NCBI RefSeq assembly: GCF_003710905.1 | Contig: NZ_RHHV01000032.1 | Location: 1 to 64,000, forward strand | Source of the DNA: Brevibacillus parabrevis | GTDB taxonomy: Bacteria > Bacillota > Bacilli > Brevibacillales > Brevibacillaceae | Direction of reading: 5' to 3' | DNA: 64,000 bases | Shown: piece by piece, positions 1 to 7,945 of the stretch | Layout of the letters: every line of letters starts with the position of its first letter | How positions within the stretch are numbered: position 1 is the first letter of the stretch | Program-made: the position numbers and the translations under genes | Notes under the pieces: generated by a model | Told to the model about the DNA's origin: nothing | The model's database searches: none | The model's input: the letters and a program-made list of their open reading frames with translations, nothing else

Positions 1-89
1 TACGGACGGGGGTCAGTCCCTAAACAGCAAAGGTTTCTTTACCAAGCTTAGCTTGGAATGGATCGCGCAATTGTCAAGTCGATCACGTA

Positions 90-1559
90 TTACGTGCCGC
101 AGTACGTCCGATAAGGCCCGCACGCTTCCGGCGGCAGCGACGCGTACTCCGCCTGCTCCGCGGAGTGCGCATAAGGATTGGCAAGCGCGGCAAGCAGCTG
201 CCGAAGCACGCTGTAGTCGCCGTCTTGCACAGCCGCTTCCAGCGCCGCCTCCACACGGTGGTTGCGCGGAATCACGGCAGGATTGCTCTGTTTCATCAAC
301 TGCAAAACGTCATCCGCAGATTGAGACTGACGCGCCAGTCTCGCTTGCCACTTCTCCTGCCACGCGGCAAACTCGGGGGTGGCAAACAGCTCGGAACCGT
401 TCAAGCGATCAAAAGTCAGGGCGAGAAACGTGTTGGTATAGTCCGCCCGATGCTTTTGCATCAAGCTAAGCAGTTCTTCCATCAGCGAAACATCGTCGGC
501 TTCTTCGCCAAACATCCCCAGCTTGCCCCTCATCCCGGCCAGCCATGTGCCGTAATATTGCTCGGCAAACTGGGAAAGGGCTTTCTCCGCCATTTGAATC
601 GCCTGGGCCTGATTGTCATGCAAGAGCGGCAACAACGTTTCCGCAAATCGCGCCAAATTCCACACGCCGATTTGCGGCTGGTTTCCGTAAGCGTAGCGCC
701 CCTGCTGATCAATCGAGGAAAACACCGTCGCCGGATCGAACGTATCCATGAAAGCGCACGGCCCGTAATCGATCGTTTCTCCGCAAATCGACATGTTGTC
801 CGTGTTCATGACTCCGTGAATAAACCCGACGAGCTGCCATTTGGCGATCAGCTCGGCTTGACGGCGGATCACTTCGGCCAGAAAGGCGAGATAACGGTTT
901 TCCGCTTGGGCGGCTTCGCGATAATGTCTATGTATCGTATAGTCGGCAAGCGCCTGCAACTCCTCGGCGCTGCCCCACTTGGCGGCGTACTGGAACGTCC
1001 CGACGCGAATATGGCTGGAAGCGACCCGCGTGAGTACCGCGCCGGGCAGATCGTCTTCGCGAATGACAACTTCACCCGTCGTCACCACCGCCAAACTGCG
1101 GGTCGTCGGGATGCCAAGGCCGTACATGGCCTCGCTGATGATATATTCGCGAAGCATCGGCCCGAGTGCGGCCCGTCCGTCGCCGCGCCGGGAATACGGT
1201 GTGCGTCCGGGACCTTTCCATTGCAGATCAAACCGCTCGCCCTCAGGGGTCACTTGCTCCCCGATCAAGATAGCGCGCCCGTCTCCGAGCATCGTAAAGT
1301 GGCCGAATTGGTGCCCCGCGTACGCCTGCGCGAGCGGCTTTGCCCCTGCGGGAATCCGGTTTCCGGCAAACACTTCCGCCCCCGCTTGCCCATCCAGTGC
1401 ATCGGCTTGCAAGCCAAGTGCGGCTGCCAGCGGGCGATTGAAAATAACGAGCTGCGGCGAGCGCACAGGGGTAGGATTTTGCTTGGTGAAAAAGGTGTCA
1501 GGCAAGGAAGCATAGCTGTTGTCGAAATTCCATCCTGCCTCAGTATGGGCTTGGGTCAT
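90..1559 (-). CDS. selO: Protein adenylyltransferase SelO (YdiU family)
   Basis: Pseudokinase-fold enzyme that transfers AMP from ATP onto Ser, Thr or Tyr of target proteins; in other bacteria it is linked to oxidative stress. At 489 residues it has the normal family length. The family blocks are visible: LGDGRAILIGEQ near residue 92, KGPGRTPYSRRGDGRAA near 115, and the GFIHGVMNTDNMSICGETID active-site block near 250. The protein ends in Cys-Gly-Thr; this C-terminal region is where eukaryotic SelO carries selenocysteine. It is transcribed divergently from the defence gene that follows. The ATG at 1559 opens the conserved N-terminus and lies 12 bases downstream of a GGAG-like site. Nothing suggests damage. 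Function is known from the family; the cellular targets here are unknown. Confidence 0.93.
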   Translation of the reverse strand: MTQAHTEAGWNFDNSYASLPDTFFTKQNPTPVRSPQLVIFNRPLAAALGLQADALDGQAGAEVFAGNRIPAGAKPLAQAYAGHQFGHFTMLGDGRAILIGEQVTPEGERFDLQWKGPGRTPYSRRGDGRAALGPMLREYIISEAMYGLGIPTTRSLAVVTTGEVVIREDDLPGAVLTRVASSHIRVGTFQYAAKWGSAEELQALADYTIHRHYREAAQAENRYLAFLAEVIRRQAELIAKWQLVGFIHGVMNTDNMSICGETIDYGPCAFMDTFDPATVFSSIDQQGRYAYGNQPQIGVWNLARFAETLLPLLHDNQAQAIQMAEKALSQFAEQYYGTWLAGMRGKLGMFGEEADDVSLMEELLSLMQKHRADYTNTFLALTFDRLNGSELFATPEFAAWQEKWQARLARQSQSADDVLQLMKQSNPAVIPRNHRVEAALEAAVQDGDYSVLRQLLAALANPYAHSAEQAEYASLPPEACGPYRTYCGT

Positions 1560-1765
1560 CGTTTCCCTCGGCTCCTTTTGTCTTGTCGTGTTTTGTTCAT
1601 TTTACCAAAGTGACGGGGAAAAGCATGCATGGGATTTAGTCCAGTGTGCCATGTGTGCTACTATTATGGCTATCAGTCACTATTTTTCGGAAACAACAAA
1701 ACTGGCACCGATGTGCGACCAGCATCTGGGAACTGTCCCGATCGGGCATAGCAGTAGGAGGAAAC

Positions 1766-4700
1766 ATGTCTATTATCGACAAAAAATACGGGGTTTTGTC
1801 CCCTCAGAAACAATACGTAACGGATACAGTCATCTTGGCTCAGGCATGGAAAAAGTCACACAATTACATCCGCAGGCATAATTGGTATGCAAATGTATTG
1901 GAACTCGATCTTTCCACGCTCGACCTGGAAAATCGCTTGAATGAGTGGTCTCAATCTTTGGAAAGCGAAGAATACTGTCCCGCAAAACTCAGACTGGTTC
2001 CCGCTCCCAAAACCTGCACCTGGGAGTTTACTTCTAACGGCTGGCACCCTATTAAAGAGAAGCTTGAAAGCGACAAAACCTATTTGAGACCGCTCGCCCA
2101 CATCAAAATCCAGGACCAAACCATCGCAACGGCGATCATGCTGTGCTTGGCCAATGCCATCGAAACACTGCAAGGCCCGACAGACATTCCGGATTATCAT
2201 GAAGCTCAGCGAAAACAAGTTTTTAACTACGGAAACCGTCTGTATTGCCACTGGGACAAAAATGAAGACGGAGAATCCATCGCTACATTCCCGTGGGGCA
2301 ACTCGAAATGCTATCGAATGTACTACGATGACTACCAAAAGTTCCTGGAACGTCCGAAGCACTTTTGCCAACTGTACACGCATCTGAATCGTCGGGGCAC
2401 AAAGCATTACGTCTTTTCACTCGACCTGAAGAGCTTCTACGACAGTATTGACAGAGCCGCATTAATTGACGAAGCAGAAGAGCTTTACAACGAATACGTG
2501 GAAAGGTTCACGCTAGACGATTCGCTTCAAGCTGATCCTGATTTTTGGGAAATGGCCCGAACTGTTTTCGATTGGGAATGGAACGACTCCGACCAAGCCA
2601 TGGCAAAACAAGTGCTCAACAAAGACACGCTCCCTGATGGTATTCCACAAGGTCTTGTTGCGGGCGGTTTTTTTTCGAATATCTACCTGCTGCGATTTGA
2701 TCAAGAAGTAGGAAAAAGCATTCATCAAAAAGTTGCCTCATCAGACTTTTCCGAACCGTTTATCATTCGCGATTACTGCCGCTATGTCGACGATATCCGT
2801 TTGGTAGTAGAAGCTGCTGACACCGTTGAAATCGAGCAACTGAAACAAATGGTGACAGAGCATATTCAAGCCAAGCTCAATTCGCATTTGAGCCAAATGG
2901 GGGCTGAACCAGATTTCTTGGAGATTCACCCCGATAAAGTCAGCATCCAAAGCTATGAAGAAATTTCCAATCAGAGTGACCTCTCTGGCCGCATGCAAAT
3001 CCTGCAAGGAACGTTAAGCGGCACCCCGGATATCGAAGCTTTGCGACAAATTGTCGGGGGTTTAGACGGTCTCATCCAATTGTCTGAGCAACTTGGCGAT
3101 TCGGCTGTCGAACATGTAAACAATCTTGCCCTGTCAAAAATCGCCGTCAAGAATGCGGACGTAAAATCCGACACATTGAAGCGGTTTGCAGCGAAACGAC
3201 TTGTAGACGCGTTAAGGCTGCAAAAAAGCATGATCGGTTCCAGCGATCAGAACCCTACCGTAAACAGTCATATCGGCCACGATTTTGAACTGTACGCCAG
3301 GAAATTAATTGCCGTTTGGTCGAAAAATCCATCGTTAAGCTCCCTGCTGAAGTTTGGGCTCGATCTCTTTCCTAGCGCAAAACTGTTGAAAGTCGTAACG
3401 GAAGCTCTTGAGCAAAAGCTTTATATGAACGTTAGCAATGATACAGAGCTCAGCCACCAAAAACTCGTGATGGAATACGTTTCGGCGGATATCCTGTGCG
3501 CGTGTTCTGTCTGGATTGGTCACCACTCGAAAAAGCATGATCCTGAACATGCGGATTTGCTTGCTTTTCGCGAACATCTCGCCGTTTTTGCAAGGAAGAT
3601 ACTAGACGCTCAGGACATAATGTCCTGGTATGTGAAACAACAAGCTGCTCTCTATCTTGCTTCGGTTGGCCAAGCTTACGTTTTGAATGATGAAAGCAGC
3701 GAGTTGCAGCCTTACGCACTTTTACATCGTGCACTTCTTTATAGTGCGATCACCAGTAAAAATCGTAAGGATATGCTAACGATGGCCTTGATCGTCCAAC
3801 AGCTTCATCCAAATCCTGACAGGTTCAGTTCGTGGTTTGCGGAAGCCTATCAGAAATGGAAGCGGCAGCCTACGCAAAAAATTCGGTCGTTAAAATTCCT
3901 TTGCGCGAATCGCCCTGATCTGCTTCAGAGGATTCTCTCAAGCCTGACCATCGAAACAGAGATCGTCCAGCAGGTGCCTGAGCTATCCTCCATCATCTAT
4001 CGCAACTCGCTCAAGAAACAAGCAGACTGGTCTTCTGCAACTGCAACGAATACGCCTGTCAGTCTCGCCAGTCTCATTACGAGCGCAGATAATCCTTTTC
4101 AGCAAGAAAATGCTTTGCTGCATTTGATGTTGGAGTTGCTGAAACCTGGCTCGGGCAAAGAAGATGCATTTACCCGCTTGAACAGCGAAAACGGCCTGTC
4201 CATCGAAGATTTGCAAATAACGATGACGGACAAAGAAGCTTGGCAAAATCCTTATAAAAAGCCGTTTGCCATCACGGTAACCAATACAAAAAGCTCATAC
4301 TCTTTGCCAACCCCGCACTGGGTAAAAGCAGAATGTCGGTGGATGTACAATCTCGGTTGTATTTTACGAGCTTGCCTGACTGGCGAATACGACTACACGA
4401 CGAACTCGTTTCTGATGCGACAAGACCATTCCGTTTCGGCTGGGTACAGAGGATTGCGCTCCACCTGGTTTTCACGCCGCTTTGGCATGTCCAGCCTGGC
4501 GAGCAGCCTCTTCCCGGAGCCGTTGCCCTTGTCCCCTTGGATGAGCGAGCTGTTGTTCCTGCTTTTGCAATGGCCGGGTATCGATTATCGCGAAAGGTTT
4601 GTTCACGGGATTTCTGCTGCACAGTCCGACCGCAAAAAATGGCTGAAAATCATTCAGAACCGTATGCAAGAGCAGCAGAAAGTATTTGGCAAATTGTCCA

Positions 4701-5611
4701 ACACGCCAGGATACGTATTGCCTGTCAAACTGCAAAAGCGTCAGGACGACCGCCTGTTCCGTGTCGCCATCGTCCAATCCTTGCTGCCATACATGGACGA
4801 TTTTAACGCCAAAGATCCGATGCACTGGTCTTCGGACTTCCGCGAGAAACACCGTGCTCATATTGCGGACCTTTGCCACATGGTTGAGAAGCATCTGGCA
4901 ACTTGGCACGCTGCTATAAAAAGATCAGGCAAGGAGTCCGCTTATGTTGCTGATCTGATCGTCTTTCCTGAGCTGTCTGTCCATCCCGACGACATCGACT
5001 ACTTGCTGAGACTCTCCCACAAAACGAAAGCAAGCATTTTTGCGGGATTAGGTTTTCAAAAAAGAGCATCCGATCAAGCCACGGTGAATCAAGCGATTTG
5101 GATTCTCAATTCAGACGAAAATCCACTTGTTGCCGTGTGGCAAGGCAAGCAGCATATGACGAAGCTGGAACGCAAAATGAATATCCAAAGCCACAGACCT
5201 TACCAAGCCTATGTCGAGTTTCAAAAAGGCAATCAATCTATACGCGTGGCGGGAGCTATTTGTTACGATGCAACCGACATAGCACTGACGGCTGACCTTC
5301 GTGATATTTCCGACATGTTTGTCATCTCGGCCCTGAACAAAGACATCGGGACGTTTGACAACATGGTTTCCGCCTTGAATTATCATATGTTCCAGCCTGT
5401 CATTCTTGCCAATACAGGTGAATACGGCGGCTCATCTGCCCAGGCGCCTTTTAGTGGACACGAAAAAATCATTGCTCAAGTACACGGGAAAGATCAGCTT
5501 GCCATCAGCATGTTCGATATCGACCCTACCTTATTTAAAACCAAGTCACGTTCCTCCAAGCCAGAGCCACAGGTAAAGTCACCTCCTGCAGGCTTTGCAG
5601 GAAGAAAATAA
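1766..5611 (+). CDS. drt1: Defence-associated reverse transcriptase with C-terminal nitrilase domain (DRT type 1, UG1)
   Basis: A 1281-residue fusion. The N-terminal part is a reverse transcriptase of the UG/Abi class: motif A FSLDLKSFYDSID with the metal Asp near residue 220, motif B GIPQGLVAGG, motif C YVDD at 340-343. A long helical middle follows. The last about 250 residues are a carbon-nitrogen hydrolase with the full Glu-Lys-Cys triad: E1069 in FPELS, K1133 in TKLERK, C1166 in GAICYD. RT plus nitrilase in one chain is the hallmark of DRT type 1, a known single-gene phage defence. I chose the start at 1766, directly after AGGAGG at 1756-1761; an open frame runs 40 codons further up without such a site. 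It stands alone between selO and iron genes, with no integrase, and looks slightly AT-richer than its neighbours, which suggests acquisition as a defence cassette. Confidence 0.92.
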   Translation: MSIIDKKYGVLSPQKQYVTDTVILAQAWKKSHNYIRRHNWYANVLELDLSTLDLENRLNEWSQSLESEEYCPAKLRLVPAPKTCTWEFTSNGWHPIKEKLESDKTYLRPLAHIKIQDQTIATAIMLCLANAIETLQGPTDIPDYHEAQRKQVFNYGNRLYCHWDKNEDGESIATFPWGNSKCYRMYYDDYQKFLERPKHFCQLYTHLNRRGTKHYVFSLDLKSFYDSIDRAALIDEAEELYNEYVERFTLDDSLQADPDFWEMARTVFDWEWNDSDQAMAKQVLNKDTLPDGIPQGLVAGGFFSNIYLLRFDQEVGKSIHQKVASSDFSEPFIIRDYCRYVDDIRLVVEAADTVEIEQLKQMVTEHIQAKLNSHLSQMGAEPDFLEIHPDKVSIQSYEEISNQSDLSGRMQILQGTLSGTPDIEALRQIVGGLDGLIQLSEQLGDSAVEHVNNLALSKIAVKNADVKSDTLKRFAAKRLVDALRLQKSMIGSSDQNPTVNSHIGHDFELYARKLIAVWSKNPSLSSLLKFGLDLFPSAKLLKVVTEALEQKLYMNVSNDTELSHQKLVMEYVSADILCACSVWIGHHSKKHDPEHADLLAFREHLAVFARKILDAQDIMSWYVKQQAALYLASVGQAYVLNDESSELQPYALLHRALLYSAITSKNRKDMLTMALIVQQLHPNPDRFSSWFAEAYQKWKRQPTQKIRSLKFLCANRPDLLQRILSSLTIETEIVQQVPELSSIIYRNSLKKQADWSSATATNTPVSLASLITSADNPFQQENALLHLMLELLKPGSGKEDAFTRLNSENGLSIEDLQITMTDKEAWQNPYKKPFAITVTNTKSSYSLPTPHWVKAECRWMYNLGCILRACLTGEYDYTTNSFLMRQDHSVSAGYRGLRSTWFSRRFGMSSLASSLFPEPLPLSPWMSELLFLLLQWPGIDYRERFVHGISAAQSDRKKWLKIIQNRMQEQQKVFGKLSNTPGYVLPVKLQKRQDDRLFRVAIVQSLLPYMDDFNAKDPMHWSSDFREKHRAHIADLCHMVEKHLATWHAAIKRSGKESAYVADLIVFPELSVHPDDIDYLLRLSHKTKASIFAGLGFQKRASDQATVNQAIWILNSDENPLVAVWQGKQHMTKLERKMNIQSHRPYQAYVEFQKGNQSIRVAGAICYDATDIALTADLRDISDMFVISALNKDIGTFDNMVSALNYHMFQPVILANTGEYGGSSAQAPFSGHEKIIAQVHGKDQLAISMFDIDPTLFKTKSRSSKPEPQVKSPPAGFAGRK

Positions 5612-5617
5612 AGCAAA

Positions 5618-5669
5618 AAAGGCCCATGCAGAGTTGACAAGGAACTTTGCGCGGGCTTTCGCTTTTTCC
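5618..5669. terminator. Bidirectional intrinsic terminator
   Basis: Arms at 5618-5635 and 5643-5659 pair with a few wobbles around a 7-base loop. They are flanked by an A-run on the left and a T-rich tail on the right. The site separates two converging transcription units, the defence gene and the siderophore unit. Confidence 0.65.
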
Positions 5670-5685
5670 AAAATGGTCAAACGGA

Positions 5686-6699
5686 TTACTGCTTCGTCAA
5701 CCAATCGGCAATCTCTTCCGTCTGCGACAACACCGCAATCGGGTCGTAGTACCAGGAACGTTCTTCCTTCCAGACGTACACATGGTTGTTTTTCACAGCG
5801 TCGAGCGACGACCAGAGCGGATCTTTTTTCAAGTCTTCCAGCGTGTGACTGTTCGAAGTCAAGATGATATAGTCTCCGGCGTATTGGGACAAAAGCTCGC
5901 TGGACAGCTCCAGCCACTGCTTCTCCTGCAGCGTTTTGGCGATCGCAGCTGGCGGCTTCAAGCCCAGCGCCTGATAGACAGCCTGTCCGCCCCGGCCAAA
6001 GTTGTCGCCATAGACGAACATCTGCTTGTCGGTCAGCTCAATAATCGAGAACGACTTGCCTTCGGGAATGACTTTGTGCACGCGTTCTTTCGCGGCGGCG
6101 ATGCGCTTCTCGTAATCCGCCAGCCAGTCTTTTGCTTCCTGTTCCTTGCCGAGCAGCTTGCCGAAGAAAGTCAATTCCTCTTGAATATTTTTCAACTGTC
6201 CATACGGAATGGAGATCGTCGGGGCGATTTTGGACAACTGATCATAGCGGCCCTGGTCGTCGGATGATTCCGTGACGATCAAGTCAGGCTGCAAGTCGAT
6301 CACTTTTTCCAAGGAGCCGTTGACATCCCCGATGTCCTCGACATTTTTCAGCGCCTCGGTAATATACGGGTTTTGGCGATGCAAGCCGGGCGCTCCGATC
6401 GGTGTGACACCGAGTGTAATCAGTGTGCCCAAATATTGATCGGCGACGATGCGCCTTGGTGCGGCTGGAACGACGACATCCCCTTTGACGGTGGAAATGA
6501 CTTGGGTTTGCGAACTCGCATCCGCTGGCGCAGAGCTCGTTTGCGTCGAGCGATTGGCGTCTGATGCAGCGCTTGTTTCCGTCTGGTTCCCGTTCGCCGC
6601 CTGACTTGGCGCTCCCGCATTGCCGGAGCACGCGGCAAGCATCAGGGTCAGGCAGAGCATGACGGTTGCCGCAGCAGATGGTTTGGCAGGTCTGTACAT
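5686..6699 (-). CDS. Fe-siderophore ABC transporter substrate-binding lipoprotein (internal start)
   Basis: This is the separate product expected from the internal ATG at 6699, 337 residues long. AAAGAGG lies about 11 bases upstream, and a Fur box lies 27 bases upstream of the ATG. The signal peptide has a positive N-terminus, a hydrophobic core and lipobox LAAC, so the protein would be anchored by a diacylglyceryl Cys24 on the outer face of the membrane. A Ser/Ala/Gln-rich spacer follows. The binding domain then begins with the family opening VISTKGDVVVPAAPRRIV-like block and contains DLIVTESS and a long bridging helix of the FecB/FhuD fold. It shares its 3' end with the fused frame. No FecCD permease or ATPase gene lies beside it, so it must use a permease encoded elsewhere. 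Confidence 0.75.
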   Translation of the reverse strand: MYRPAKPSAAATVMLCLTLMLAACSGNAGAPSQAANGNQTETSAASDANRSTQTSSAPADASSQTQVISTVKGDVVVPAAPRRIVADQYLGTLITLGVTPIGAPGLHRQNPYITEALKNVEDIGDVNGSLEKVIDLQPDLIVTESSDDQGRYDQLSKIAPTISIPYGQLKNIQEELTFFGKLLGKEQEAKDWLADYEKRIAAAKERVHKVIPEGKSFSIIELTDKQMFVYGDNFGRGGQAVYQALGLKPPAAIAKTLQEKQWLELSSELLSQYAGDYIILTSNSHTLEDLKKDPLWSSLDAVKNNHVYVWKEERSWYYDPIAVLSQTEEIADWLTKQ

Positions 6700-7662
6700 G
6701 GTTTTGCGTCCCTCTTTCTTGTATGGATAATGATTCTCGCTATCAATATAACGGCGAAAATCGAGAGCGGCAATGGACGATCCGATGATGGTTGCCGGAC
6801 GATCTGCTGTTTGCGGCGTCTGTGCTTTTGTCGCCCGAAAACGCGCGGGCGATATTCCGTATACTTTTTTAAACAAGCGCCCGAAATAATACGGGTCGCG
6901 GTAGCCGACACTCTCGGCGATCTCGCGCAACTGCCGATCTGTTTCCACCAGCAGGCTTGCCGCCTTTTCCATTCGTACGCGAATCAGGTAGTCGATCAGG
7001 CTGTAGCCTGTCTTTTTCTTGAACAAGGCCGATAAATGTGGGACGCTGTAGCGCAGCATTTCCGCGAGCGCCTCCAGCGTGATCGGTTCGGCGTAATGGT
7101 TCTGAATGTACTGCTTCGCCTGGGCGGCGGGATCGGTTTCCAGCCGTGCCCCTTTCGAATCGAGCAGTTGACGATGCACGGCGCTTACAAACTGGTAAAA
7201 GAGTGCCTTCGTCTGGAAGCGCTCCAGCTCGCCCGTGCGTTGCCACTGTTCGTCCATTTGCTTGACGAGTGCAAGCAGCTCAATCGGCTGGCACGGCTGA
7301 AAGCTGTAAGGCAGCTGAAACGGGTCGCTTTTTCGCAGCAAGTTGACGATTTGCTGCCGACTGGTCAACGGGATCGCGGCCCGATAAAAAATCAAGTAGT
7401 ATTCAAATGCGTCCTCTGTCAAAAAAATGTCCATAAGCGTCCCTTTTCCACTATGGGCGATATCGTATGGCTTGATCGCGTACTCGCTGCCATCCAGACA
7501 AATCTGCGCCTTTCCTTGCGCAGCAAACAAAAACGTACTGGCCGGCAGCTTGTACGAGCGCGAGCCGATTTCTCTTCCCAATAGCTGGTGACGCACATCC
7601 AACACTTTGATGGACGCATGATTCCAGAGCATGATATGTTCGATGACGCCCTTCACGTCCAT
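5686..7662 (-). CDS. In-frame AraC regulator / siderophore-binding lipoprotein fusion frame
   Basis: One uninterrupted frame of 658 codons, started here at the ATG preceded by GGAGGGA. Residues 1-150 are an AraC-type N-terminal sensing domain. Residues 178-278 are two AraC helix-turn-helix motifs, ending in the SVGYRDPYYFGRLFKK block. After a 46-residue linker, Met322 begins a perfect lipoprotein signal with lipobox LAAC (Cys345), then a FhuD/FecB-type Fe-siderophore binding domain. The linker DNA carries a Fur box (6726-6744) and an RBS before Met322, so a free lipoprotein can also be made. The B. subtilis regulator Btr is a known AraC-binding-protein fusion, but it lacks a lipid signal. Either this is two genes that happen to stay in frame, or read-through gives a membrane-tethered sensor. 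The arrangement recurs at 27339-29291. Confidence 0.85.
   Translation of the reverse strand: MDVKGVIEHIMLWNHASIKVLDVRHQLLGREIGSRSYKLPASTFLFAAQGKAQICLDGSEYAIKPYDIAHSGKGTLMDIFLTEDAFEYYLIFYRAAIPLTSRQQIVNLLRKSDPFQLPYSFQPCQPIELLALVKQMDEQWQRTGELERFQTKALFYQFVSAVHRQLLDSKGARLETDPAAQAKQYIQNHYAEPITLEALAEMLRYSVPHLSALFKKKTGYSLIDYLIRVRMEKAASLLVETDRQLREIAESVGYRDPYYFGRLFKKVYGISPARFRATKAQTPQTADRPATIIGSSIAALDFRRYIDSENHYPYKKEGRKTMYRPAKPSAAATVMLCLTLMLAACSGNAGAPSQAANGNQTETSAASDANRSTQTSSAPADASSQTQVISTVKGDVVVPAAPRRIVADQYLGTLITLGVTPIGAPGLHRQNPYITEALKNVEDIGDVNGSLEKVIDLQPDLIVTESSDDQGRYDQLSKIAPTISIPYGQLKNIQEELTFFGKLLGKEQEAKDWLADYEKRIAAAKERVHKVIPEGKSFSIIELTDKQMFVYGDNFGRGGQAVYQALGLKPPAAIAKTLQEKQWLELSSELLSQYAGDYIILTSNSHTLEDLKKDPLWSSLDAVKNNHVYVWKEERSWYYDPIAVLSQTEEIADWLTKQ
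6726..6744 (-). promoter_or_regulatory. Fur box inside the AraC-lipoprotein frame
   Basis: GATAATGATTCTCGCTATC matches the 19-base Fur consensus GATAATGATTATCATTATC at 16 of 19 positions. It lies within codons of the linker between the regulator and lipoprotein parts, 27 bases from the internal start. It should let Fur-Fe repress an internal promoter for the lipoprotein. Confidence 0.75.
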
Positions 7663-7711
7663 GCAATCCCTCCATCTTTTTGTTTCCGTTCCAACTCTCG
7701 TCATTATAAAT

Positions 7712-7730
7712 GAAAACGATTATCATTCAC
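7712..7730 (-). promoter_or_regulatory. Fur box upstream of AraC-lipoprotein unit
   Basis: GAAAACGATTATCATTCAC matches the Fur consensus at 15 of 19 positions, about 50 bases upstream of the chosen ATG at 7662. The unit therefore has two Fur sites, one before each half. Confidence 0.7.
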
Positions 7731-7945
7731 ATAAAAAAATAACAGCCACAGGCATACTGCGCCTGCGGCTAGTTCGTCCTCTATGATTGAGATTAAGGTG
7801 CTTGAAGTAACCGTCTACTTACGGTTATGGCGTGATTTCCGTCAAAAGCCGCTGACGGGTGTTCGTTTCTTCGCTCTTGGCATTTTTTCCGAATGTCGGG
7901 AAACTCAGCGTCTTATTCCGGGACGTCTCGGATTCTCTGTCGTTG

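Noticed and set aside
42..56. Palindrome CCAAGCT-T-AGCTTGG at the window edge
   Set aside because: A short dyad downstream of selO with no T-run and no context; likely chance or a weak terminator.
165..1613. Long plus-strand open frame opposite selO
   Set aside because: It mirrors a conserved gene on the other strand, has Arg/Leu/Gly-biased composition and no ribosome site; an antisense shadow.
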